Part shown: positions 22,822 to 33,561 of the stretch, piece after piece
Position numbering within the stretch: the first letter of the stretch is position 1
Layout: every line of letters starts with the position of its first letter
Origin: Plectrocnemia conspersa
Lineage: Eukaryota > Arthropoda > Insecta > Trichoptera > Polycentropodidae
NCBI GenBank assembly: GCA_009617715.1
Contig: VTFK01000043.1
Location: forward strand, 930,001-994,000
Direction of reading: 5' to 3'
DNA: 64,000 nt
Notes under the pieces: model-generated
The model's input: the letters and a program-made list of their open reading frames with translations, nothing else
The model's database searches: none
Told to the model about the DNA's origin: nothing
Made by a program: the position numbers and the translations under genes

Positions 22822-23432
22822 GGCTGTGAACCAAATTTTATGTTTTTTAGCGTGGTTCAAGGTGAAACAAGTTATTAATTTAAAGTTGATACGAGTTCAC
22901 AGTTCCACGAATATACCTACCTATAATATCAGTAGCTTAACTACCACAAACGCCCAATACAACATATCACTGCATTATTTATCAGTAAACTTTTGCTTAA
23001 AATATTTAATTTAAGCAAAGTTCTTTCCTTACATTAATCTTAACAAAAAATATATATGAAAGATCTTTTGATAAGAACAATTAAATTATATCCTCCATTA
23101 GAAGACGAAAAGTGAATTTTGCATTTCTTTGTAAAATTACGTGAAATTTCAGCATAGAAGTGCAATTGAGGCGAAGTATTGTCTTTTACTACAAAATCTG
23201 TCCAAGACAACGAAATTCCATTTATAGAAAACTGTTTCCTATTGGTAAATGATTGGTAAATAAATTGCGATCTATTATATAATAATGCATTGGTACTGTT
23301 TTCGTTAGTCCGTTTTTTTATTTATACGCAATTTTAAAATGTATTTGTTTATGGGCGATCATTTTCATCTCGTTAACTTTTAGTAAATATAATATCATAT
23401 TATTTATATTGTAATTTCTTGGAATTGAATTT

Positions 23433-23604
23433 CAGGCGCGTACGGTGAGATACATTTCTTTTCGCTCGCTCGCGAGTTAAGTGATGAGAGTGAATGAGAG
23501 ATAAGAGCGTGCGTTATTTGCGCTCCGCACGCCCACTTCTCACTCACTCTTGTCACTTAGCACGCGAACGAGCGAAAGAGAATGTATCGCACCGTACGCG
23601 CCTG
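23433..23604. mobile_element. Complete palindromic MITE, 172 bp
   Basis: The element is almost wholly an inverted repeat. It begins caggcgcgtacggtgagata and ends with the complement, with arms of about 65 bp carrying tttcgctcg words. The centre (about 30 bp) contains gcgttatttgcgctccgc. GC content is far above the surroundings. I could not identify a clear target duplication or an autonomous parent. Related decayed copies stand at 1345-1402 and 17740-17900. Confidence 0.8.
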
Positions 23605-24039
23605 ATTACCAGTAAGCCACGAATTAATTTATTATAAAATTCTAAATGTATTTTTTACTAACTAGGAAGCTGAAATTAAATCTAAGGAGATTGGAATCTA
23701 AGGACACTGCCTCTCTGTAATTTTGACACAAACATCCGCCTGATCAAAGCCATCGCGAAAAGGGTCAATGAACTACAGACGATTCCGCGATTCGCCATTA
23801 GTTCTAATACCGGTTCATTATAATCCTATATGGTGATAAATATATATACATATATGTATATACAATCCTATCACTACTATTTTTATACGGTTTATTTTAG
23901 ACTGTTTTGACATCTAAAACAGACAGAAAATCGGATATTATTTTTTTTCTATTTTGGACGCTTAGAATCATGTCATCTTCTTAATAAGACCACAAACTTT
24001 AAATTCTTGTAGGAAAACAATTTGGCTCGAATGTGTTGC

Positions 24040-24330
24040 AGTCATTAAAACCAATCAAACATCGACATTATCAGCTGAAATAATTTCCTTAGTATATGAA
24101 ATTAGATGGGGAGGTTCTGATACATTTATCCAAAAAGATGTCGACGAATTACTTGAGGATAATGTCTTGAATGATAATGATATTATTAGTATAACTCTAG
24201 ATATCGTCGAAGAATCAGAAAACTAGTCACCCTTATTGAAAATGTAATTCGAGAAGGTCTTCAACTTTGCAGTATATTGGCAAATCATCTCCTTGAAAAA
24301 TATGATATTTCTGAACAAACCTTCAAGTTT
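24040..24330 (+). mobile_element. Possible pogo/Tigger-type transposase C-terminal relic
   Basis: An open frame of about 60 codons ending at 24227 reads FIQKDVDELLEDNVLNDNDI and ends EESEN. Further pieces follow (ENVIREGLQLCSILANHLLE). The acidic pattern with L-D-DI and a following helical region resembles the C-terminal part of jerky/Tigger proteins. No DDE residues are visible, so the assignment is weak. It could also be the decayed end of an unrelated gene. Confidence 0.3.
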
Positions 24331-25056
24331 TAACGCGAATTGTATATCTGAATATCACGAACTGTACAAAAAAATAGCAAAGCCATCATAAAGATTAATC
24401 ATTGATTATATTGTCAATTAACTATTTTTTTAGTGATGAAAGTGATTTCGAACCATTTCGTAAATTATGCCAAATACTGTCATATAGTGACGATAATTTT
24501 AAAGAAAAAATGTGAAAATTATAATTATTTAATATTTATATTTATTTATATATATATGTATATGTTAAATCATTGATTTAGTTTTATTCGGTTTTAGAAA
24601 AGTATGGGTAGTATTCTTTATTTTTTTATGTGTGTAAGGTTTCTTATGGAACGTATCTACCACATAAAAAGAGACTTTGTATATATACATATGTAGTAAA
24701 AAAATATGCTCACAGCGTTCTTCAAGTTTTAAGGACTAGGGTATGTTGTTGAATAAAAATAATACCAATGAAAAAACATAAAGAATGTGACCTACGAAGC
24801 TAAAGAGTTTGTGACCCATAAGATGGAATTCTTATCTTATGATGCTAAAATATTTTTAAAAAAAGCACACACACAAACAACTTGTTCCAATGAAAAGAAT
24901 TGCTTCTAATAAGTTATTTCATATTTTAATCGACTTTATCAATCATGTTAAGAACTGTTTTTATTTGCTTAAAAAAATAAAAATGTGTGTTATATTTATT
25001 TTATACAGAATTATTTAATTATCATATATTATTATATACCATACAATTGGGAATTT

Positions 25057-25166
25057 AGTAATTTTCTATTAAATTTTTGTAGTATGGAACATTAGTGTAA
25101 ACTCCTGGTATTTTTTCGTTACATTTTATTTTATTATATAGCTTGCATGTATTTATTTGTTTGGTC
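25057..25166 (-). pseudogene. Relic last exon of another SPH gene
   Basis: Minus-strand translation gives QTNKYMQ, a damaged stretch with stops where VGIVSWG should be, then [16 protein letters not shown]. This is the last exon of the SPH family, closest in residues to copy B ([15 protein letters not shown]). It keeps the acceptor ag at its start. No exon 7 was found in the following 200 bp, where a mariner element begins. This is a sixth, dead family member. Confidence 0.85.
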
Positions 25167-25249
25167 CTAAAATGTATTATTATCAAATAAAATATATATG
25201 TGTACATGACTTACATGACTGCTATTGCTACACCCATTTAAAGTAATAA

Positions 25250-26415
25250 GTCCAATAGCTTGATCCATTGAGATAGTCAGTGTCAAGTTTGAACAAGTTG
25301 TGACTTGTTAACCGGCTTCTAGAGCTGGAAGAGTGAGGTCGTGCTTGTCGTGTCTATTGCGCATCATGGATTTCGAATAACGCGTTTATATTAAGTTTTG
25401 TTTGAAGTTGCAATAAAGTGCCAAAGAAGCATGAATACTTTTTATACTATGAATACTTTTTATAAGTGGTATAAGCGATTCAAAAGCGGAAATGAGTCGG
25501 TTGAAGACGAGCAACGGTCGGGACATCCTTCGACTTCAAAAACAGTCGAAAACGTGCAAAAAGTGGTTCGTTCAAACAGGCGATTGACTATTCGAGAGCT
25601 TACTGAAGAACTGAACTCGTGCGGGTCCGTGCAAAGCATTTTAACCGATAGTTTGCAAATGAGACGAGTTAGTGCGAAATTTGTTCCCAGACACGAGCAG
25701 AAGGAAAATCATGTGTCAGCTTACACGGAATTGAAGGATCGTCTTGATGCAGATACGTACTTCATGGTCAAAATTGAAGATGAAAGTTGAGTGTATGGCT
25801 ATGCCCTTGAGACGAAAATGCAGGGTTTTAAATCGAAAACGAGTGGCCTCGAGCTCCTTGCCCTAAGAAGGCGATTCAGTCAAAGTCGAACCTCAACTTC
25901 ATGCTAATTGTTGATTACAATAATGAGGGCATAGTGGTATCAGAGTTCGTTCCAAGGGAAACCACTGTAAACTCCGAATATTACAAGGGCGTAATGCAAC
26001 GTTTGAGAAACGATGTACGGAGAAAGAGACCAGAAAAATAGGCCAATGGTTTCTCCTTCATCACGATAACGCACCGTGCTTCTGAACCGCGAATTTTTGG
26101 CCGAAAAAAATGGTTCCTGTCTGTTCACATCCCCCTTATTCTCCGGGTTTAGCACCATGCGACTTCTGGCTCTTCTCAAAAATAAAAACTGTGCTAAAAT
26201 TAATACGTTTTGCCACCATTCCCGACATTGAGAAGGCCACAACGAAGCAACTGAAGACCCTTTGAAAGAAGCCTTACAGAAATGCTTCAACGTTAGGATA
26301 AGTGCATTACTAGCTAAGAAGAGTACTTTGAAGGAGATTAATTCAAATTTGATCTAAGCTTTTTACTTTGTTCGTAATAAAATTATTCACCGTATTTTTG
26401 ATCACACTTCGTAAG
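25250..26415 (+). mobile_element. Decayed mariner element
   Basis: The translation, across frames, follows a mariner transposase from start to end. It runs YKWYKRFKSGNESVEDEQRS, then RLTIRELTEELN and RRVSAKFVPR. Next is EDES followed by a TGA where the Trp of GDETW should be, then VYGYALETK. Further on come EGIVVSEFVPRETTVNSEYY, LHHDNAPC and HPPYSPGLAPCDFWLF. Several stops and shifts are present, and a codon replaces the second His-like site after DNAP. It cannot encode a working transposase. The 5' end lies next to the relic SPH exon. Confidence 0.85.
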
Positions 26416-26613
26416 TCGGTGACTAATACATAAAGACCTGAGTTTGAATTCCATATGAACTATCCATAATTCCATATGAAATAGCTGAATTTGCCACTGC
26501 AGAGTTACGCCGAATCGACCGAGACGACCCTAATAAACAGACGCTTTTTTAATTTGATCGCCCTTTCTGGCTCAGCCAAATATGGGTCAAATTTTGGTTA
26601 ACAGATTATTTTT

Positions 26614-26662
26614 AAAAACAGTTTTATAATTATTATAAAACTGTTTTTAAAAAATAATTTAT
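26614..26662. repeat. Near-perfect palindrome
   Basis: A hairpin with arms aaaaacagttttataa and ttataaaactgttttt around a few bases at about 26633, in otherwise featureless AT-rich DNA. It may be the end structure of a lost element or simply a chance palindrome. Confidence 0.55.
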
Positions 26663-29600
26663 ATGAAAAAACTTTATACTTACAAAAATAAACAACTGTT
26701 AGATTCAGCACCTTGCAAAAATCACGTTATTATAATAAAAAAATATTTTTTTAATAATATAAAGAATTAAAATATTTGTATTTTTTATCAATAGTACAAA
26801 TTTTACAAAAAATGAAAATATAATAAATAATCGTTGTGAATTGTGTACTGCAATTATTCAGCATGGAAAAACATTTCAACTACAGAGAGTAATAGATATC
26901 TAACTCATGAAAGTAAACATCTAAAAGTATTGTACTGGTGTTTAAATTAAAAATACCTTTTTTGTTCAGCCTAGGTAAATAGTGAATTAGTTACTATCCA
27001 ATCAATCCTTGTTAAATAGTGAATTTGTGATTAATTTCGATAACACAGAAGAATCAACTTCCTTCAAAAGAGGTAGGTCCTCTGTAATGACACAATTGAT
27101 TAGAAATATTGACTTAATGCAACTATAATATATTACTAACTAAAATATAACTTACTAGTAATAAAGTCTGTCAGTAATACTACAGTAGCAAATATTATTG
27201 TAAAAATCATATTATTGTCTTCTGAATCGAAGGACAAATTTTTAATTGGCAAAGTGTTAATCAAAGTAGAAAAATTAGATTAGATTTAAACTAACAGTTA
27301 AAATATGATAGATTAAAAGGAATGCATTTTTTTCTCAACTCATAAAAACAATTGAATAATTATGAAAAATATTCAAAATAGAAGAAATATGACGGATACT
27401 TAAGCCAGCCGAATAAAAATAAATTTTGTTGTCGCAAGGGTACCTTTAAAACTAATTGTAGAGGAATAGTTAATAATAATATGTTACACCTAGTAGTATA
27501 AATATGCTACTGCTGAAAATTATCTGCAAAAGTCAAATAGTTCTTCATTTCTGTTTCTGTTCATAAAGTTTTAATATACGAAGCAAATATTATGAATCAC
27601 CATAATTTTCTTCCTATTTGATTTACATACAATTATCAGATTCAATCTTGCAGGAAGTTGCTCTCAGTCATCAAATAACGAAGATTAATGTGCACGTATA
27701 ATTATACTAGTTTATTAAAATTAAGGAAAACACTACAATTAAGTAACAACTGATTCATTGAAATGTTGAATCAAAATGTGAATTTAAGCAGATATGGAAT
27801 ATAAGGAAATATATTTATAGAAACCTTATTATAATACTTAATATGTAGATGCAAAGTTACAATAATTCTTTAATTCTGGATATTATCTTTATATTTATAA
27901 GTTCTATTTTGATAAGAAAAAACTTGACTCAACTAAATCTAATCATTTTACTATTATGAAATTAAAAAAATTTTTTTTTTTTTTTTTTATTTCTCATACG
28001 CCAGTTTCCATTTAAGTCCTTTAAGGAAAATACATTTTAGTTTGCTTATTCGTTTTACTTTTATTAGGTTTAATAATAAAGAAACCACGTTTCATCTTTA
28101 CTAAGAATAAGTAACTGAAGGTCATCTACATTTGATCGGCTCAGCTCTAAAACCTACTTAATGCCAGCGACGCGATGTTTTCTTCTGATTCATACTAGCT
28201 GTCAGTCCTCACTATCGTAAGATACCGCAGTGAAAAAAAAAGTTAAGGGTCCGGTATTTGTTTGTTGATAGATTGAAATGCGCTTCTTCAGAAATGGTAC
28301 GCAAATATACAATTACTTAACAACAATGGTAATTAGCAAAAATAATGTTTGAATTAAAAATACTCTTTTAAGTCGTCACGAAGACCGACTTATACTCTCG
28401 GAGATTTAGGGTGAAGGCGACTGATTTATTCTGATTTCGAAGATTATCGTCTGTGGGATGAACTCTCGTATATTCTAAAGTGGTAGTGCAAATAAGAGTT
28501 CTGATGAAAATGAAGTGATTTTATATGACAGCGAAAGAGGAGATCAATGTCCCTACTTTCCATTGAATCCTTGGCCAATCTGGTTGACTTAAATATCTTA
28601 TTTGATGATTATTGTATGACTTCAGCAACGGTAGAATGCTGGCCATTTTTTTGGGGAATCGTTTTCTTAAATAGGGCACATTCTTTCAATATTTTGATCA
28701 GCACAATAGATCTGTTTTTGCGTTAATTGCTTTCGGTAAGAACGTAATGTTCTTCGGTTTTTTTGTTAAGTACGCTCTGTTTCTTTGCGAATGTAAGAAA
28801 CCAAATAAGTGCAGACACAATGAGGTATGAGTAAACATAGTTCAAATAGTGTAAGAATGTATTGAGTGTAAACATGTATAGATTTTGCACGTATAAATAC
28901 CTAAACGAAATGATTATTCATATATTATTATGCAATAGATAAAGTATTTCTCTTAAAATTTTGGAAGCTAGAAAGGGGAAGCGAATTTTAATTTTAACTG
29001 GATGCTGAAACACTAATCAGACCTGACTTTTTAAAAAATAGAATATGGGAATTTTCTAATGGACAAAATATGAGTCAATGTATTTAGGAAACATATGTTT
29101 CGTTATTGTTAGCAATCGCAAGGAAAATACAGCAATCAGTCGATGGGGTCACTTCGTGCGACCCATAAGGCGATTACAAAAATATTTACAGAATGTGGCA
29201 ATTCATATCGTGTATCTGTCTATTCTACTTATCATATTCATTTTGTCCACCGAACGAAAGCAAGTGAGTTGTATTATAATTTTCTATTATACTATAAGAG
29301 TTATTATATATTATATTTTTCTTGTGAAGTAGATTCTTTAAAAAAGAATGTTAATCCAATAACATATTTATTGTAGTTACTCTTAATATTTGTCAAACAT
29401 CCAAATATTTTAATTTAATACTATTATTATCACCCTAACTTTTTCCTAAGATTTTAAATCCTTAAATTTTTGTTATGATGTTTTAGTTAAAATATGACAA
29501 TATATTGTAATTTTATAATTCACAGTTATTATATTTATCATACAGATGATCTTAAAAAATTTGATTACTTGATGACTATCACTGATTCAGAATTTGGTTT

Positions 29601-31929
29601 ATAAATATTATAAATAATTATTTACTCAAATTGTATCCTTACAGTACACACGAGCTTTCCCATTTATTTATTAATTACATAATCAACTCAACACTGTAAT
29701 AATAATAAAACATATACTTTATGGTTATTTTTAACATTATATAACAATATTATGTTTAAAAACTCTCTTTAAATCCATGAATAATTAAAGTAGAGGAGTA
29801 GCTTATGTGTATAAAGTTTTAAATTTACATCAAATGTAAAAAGTGCCTCTCATTTTACGAAGAGAACGGTTGTATCCTCAAAACATAATTACGACTTCTT
29901 TGAATATGATGAGGAAAATTTATTACAAAATTTTTAACTGCTAGATATTATACATTAATTTATACACAAGATCCTTCCTAATACGACAAACATCACATTC
30001 ACTGTAGTTATTTGATCATTATAATAATATCTTGTTAATTTATACTAAAATTTACAATATATATTATTATTAACAAGATCAAACATTATGATATTTTTTT
30101 AATCTTCAAACCGTCACCTTATTTAGCACCTATTAATTAAAGTTAATGTTTCCGGCGTCACAGTGGTTTCCTTTGCTAATGTGGTTTCCCGTCTATAAAC
30201 GGAAATCTCTGATTCAGTTAATAGCTGTAACATAAATAGGCTAGAAACCACCATATTTAACTTAATAATATAAACACGATTAAGATTCACAAACTACATC
30301 ATCATTAAAGCGAGCGTGTAAGCGTTATTTAATTTATATTACAATTTTAAGATCTATAATTAAACAAATTAATGAAAATGTATGTTTCAAAATTATGGGT
30401 GTAATTGACATTATTAAATAGTTATCGCAAAATTACACTTCTGCTATCAATACGTAACTTTGATATAAACCATTTGTATATATTATGAAATAGGTACTTT
30501 TAAGTAAAATACATTAATAGTAATTAAAGTACAGTGCAGTAAACGTGATTTTTATGTGTCTATGTTAAGTTAACCAGTCAGAGAACAATTGAGATAACAA
30601 ACGTCTTAAAAACATCCTTACTTAATTAAATAATTGCCAATCACGTGATCAAATGCAGTGGAAAATTTGTGAGCTCAATATAAATTTTCTTTTAGTATCT
30701 TTATACTAATTGTTCATCTGCTCTAAATTTCTGCATATTTCATTCTAAAAAATATATCGTTTGATAAACATTAACATACTTAAGGCATTACATAACGTGC
30801 TAATATGTTTATTTTCTGTGTTTTTATTGTACATACTTATAGATTTGACACTTGACCTACGATAGCTGCTATCTGAAGTTACTCGGTAAATGTTATCCAG
30901 CTGTATGTTTTTCAATGGGTTTTTCCAATGGCTCTATATGACTATCCTCTTACATATTTATGTATACAATTATATTTATTTAGTTATTTATGCAATTTTC
31001 AACAAAAAGAAAAATAAACACATTCATTTTTTTATTTACTTTAATAAAAAAATGTTTTTCTTTTATTTCACATATATTATTAATCAGTCTAGTTTTATTA
31101 TATTTAGTATCGAACCTTAGTAGTTATTTAAATTTTTTACCTATACAATAATATTTAGTTCTTTAAGATCATTTTTTTTATATATCTGTGACGTATAGAA
31201 TCAATGTCCACTCTTAAAGTTCTCCAATATATAAGCAGAAATGCAAATGCACATCGATAAAACCAGTATTTTAAATCAAGACGAATTTTACTTTGTCTGT
31301 TTTAAGAATTGATTTTAATGTTTTATAGTACGTCATCCGATACAGACGTGTGCCAAGAAAAGGTATTTCAAACTCAAACAAAAAAATATTTATTTTAATT
31401 GTTACTAATACGCCACTGGTTGTTATCTCAATTGTTTTTTTTGTCTATATAATTTTCAGACATGTGTTGTATATTTAAATTAATTTCAAATAAAAATCAT
31501 ATGAGAATACTACTCCATTATTTTAATAAAATTTATTACAAGTAACGTCTAACGTGATATAAAAAGAATTGTATATGTGTAATATTTATTCTTAACGTCA
31601 CAGCTATTTATAAATATATCTACCTACTAATAATGAACGATTAATGGTACAGATAAAATATTACAAGATAATATACTGTAATTCTTAATATTATTTTGAC
31701 GTTAAATTTTAATATAAAATAAAACTATTATTTAATGCATGTTTAATATAATGTGTTTATATATTGCATAATTCCGTTCCATGGTAATTTCTGCCTGAAA
31801 TAAGTACAAATACAAAAATAAATTAACACCTATGTTGATAAAAAATTTACTCAATAAAACATCATATATAAAGTGAAAAAATATTACAAAACATTAAATA
31901 AAAAAAACACAAAAATATTTTTAATTAAT
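26663..31929. other. Gene-poor AT-rich intergenic region
   Basis: Over 5 kb without a gene I can support. It holds the mariner relic at 28000-28200 and a homopolymer T tract at about 27968-27990. Short open frames at 29078-29376 and 30890-31120 are rich in hydrophobic and Asn/Tyr codons, as expected from AT-rich DNA, and carry no recognised motif. Confidence 0.5.
28000..28200 (-). mobile_element. Mariner relic (same family as 19010-19220)
   Basis: Minus-strand translation has DETWFL followed by broken sequence, and the nucleotide sequence aligns with 19010-19220 over about 200 bp. Both are non-functional. Confidence 0.55.
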
Positions 31930-32650
31930 CAATGTTTGGAGTTCGTGGTCTAATTTGTCGTGGCATACTTTTTCAATCACATCTACTAGTTTTTGTTTGC
32001 TCGTTGAGTTGTGCAATCGATTTTTTTCTTAATTGTGACACAAAGATATTCCAACAATTTAATTAAGAATATTCCAGAATTTATTTTTACATTTACTATT
32101 TTTTTAATTAATTATTATTTTTTTTTCAATTTCAATTCCAATATTATATTTTAATAAAATATTTTAAGAATACTATTTTTTTAATTAATTATTATTTTTT
32201 TTTCAATTTCAATTCCACTGCTTTGATCAAATTTATAAAAAAAAATAAGAGTACAAATTAAAGCACGAAGTTGCAGTCCAAATTTTACCTCGCGTGCTGT
32301 TTCATCGAAGGGATGGAAATAAATTTCAGACAATTTTATAATCCACCGCTTTTACTATTCCGTCAATAGGATTGACACCTTCCATTCCAGAATATAAGAA
32401 GCACCTCCAGATAATTTGTCTCTCTGGATTTGATATTTTTTGCCTGGAGGCATTAAACGCTGTATTTTAAGCCACTTTTACGATGAATGCATTGCATCTG
32501 AACCGTATATATTTCTATCATCAGAGAATGTCACTCATCTTCAATCCAAAGCAGTCCAGATTTTGTGTCGATTGGCCCATTTAACGCTTATTTTATGCAT
32601 TTCTTTGGTAGATAATATGTGGCTGAGGAAAATCAGTGTATTCGACCGTT
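31930..32650 (-). mobile_element. Tc1-like transposase relic
   Basis: On the minus strand from about 32600 the translation reads KWANRHKIWTALD, stop, then VTFSDDRNIYGSD. This is the Tc1 pattern around the second catalytic Asp (WA-H-W, FSDE-F-GSD). It continues MPPGKKYQIQRDKLSGGASY. At about 32030-31940 a piece reads KQKLVDVIEKVCHDKLDHEL, like the Tc1 C-terminus. Many stops are present, and the end of this relic is split by AT-rich repeats. Confidence 0.65.
32096..32217. repeat. 45-bp direct repeat, two copies
   Basis: An identical AT-rich 45-bp segment stands at 32096-32140 and 32173-32217 (offset 77 bp). It lies between the two halves of the Tc1 relic. Confidence 0.75.
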
Positions 32651-33561
32651 GAAAAGCTAACTATATTTATAGCGTGGGACATATCAATTAAGTTTACTTG
32701 AACTAAACCTTTTAATATAATTTTATTACATTAGTTGATGTTTTTATTATTTTTTATTACATTTCGTGTTGGCGTTTTATGACTCATTATAAAATTATGT
32801 TTATATAATAAAGCAGCCAAAATGCTTATTACAATGATCCTATTTTTTTAAATATTACCATCTCTTTATTACTAATTATATTAACTAAAGATATGCGCTC
32901 TACTTACTGTGATTTCGAAATATGAACTATAAAGAGTATGAATTGGTCGCATTGTACTAAAATTAGATGGCAAACCTATTTTTTCATTAATTGTGTTCTA
33001 AATGTGTTGATTCTCAGAATCACCTTTATTTTTATCGATTTGTCTTTTTTAATTCCCAGAATCACCTTGATTTTTATAGATTCGTCTTTTTACTTTAGGC
33101 AGCTTGTTATACGCCGTACGTTCACCATGATAATAAATAAATCGCAAGGACAGTCGTTTAGATATCTTAAGACAGTTCAGCGGTGCATTAGGCTGCGCAA
33201 TGCAACTTTTTTATACATATTTTACCAATAAATTTAATATATAAACTGCACAATTATATGTTTGTATTTTTTATATATACATGAATTATTATTTCACTGT
33301 CGTAAAATGAATTATGAAATTCTAACTTCATTCATTCATTTTAATCCAATATGTAGCTGGTTGTTGACATTTATAAATTAGTAGTTTTTACTGTTTTTTT
33401 TACAATTTTGACGCAACATCTTATATATAATTGTGTTGATTCAGAACTTTCAAAATATATTATGAATATACGTATTGATTGTCTCTTCTAGAAATTAATC
33501 AAGCAGCGCATGGAAGTGAATTTTGATTAAAATTTAACAAATTTTAATAATTTATTTTAGG
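32651..33561. other. Intergenic upstream of SPH copy E
   Basis: No gene is supported. A direct repeat of about 34 bp (cagaatcacctt...tttttat) occurs at 33015-33048 and 33058-33090. A TATATATA-like word at about 33422-33429 might serve copy E but the spacing to a start site is uncertain. Confidence 0.4.

Larger units (their letters stand above)
13910..22940. repeat. Large inverted duplication carrying SPH copies C and D
   Basis: Sequence from about 13910 to 17715 (promoter, leader exon, all eight coding exons, introns and 3' flank of C) is repeated in reverse complement from about 22940 to 19566 (D). Shared non-coding landmarks include tattcgtggaactgtg upstream of both genes, the same mariner relic and exon-6 fragment in intron 6, and a matching 3' flank ending near caaatattaacag. 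The spacer of about 1.85 kb (17716-19565) holds a MITE arm and a mariner relic. Arms are clearly diverged at the base level, so this is an old biological duplication and not an assembly fold-back. Confidence 0.85.

Noticed and set aside
29078..29376. Overlapping frames of 77-84 codons
   Set aside because: No signal peptide or domain pattern was recognised, the sequence is low in complexity and there are no supporting splice sites.
32090..32220. CRISPR-like spacing of repeated 45-mers
   Set aside because: Only two copies in AT-rich insect DNA beside a Tc1 relic; a simple tandem duplication explains it.
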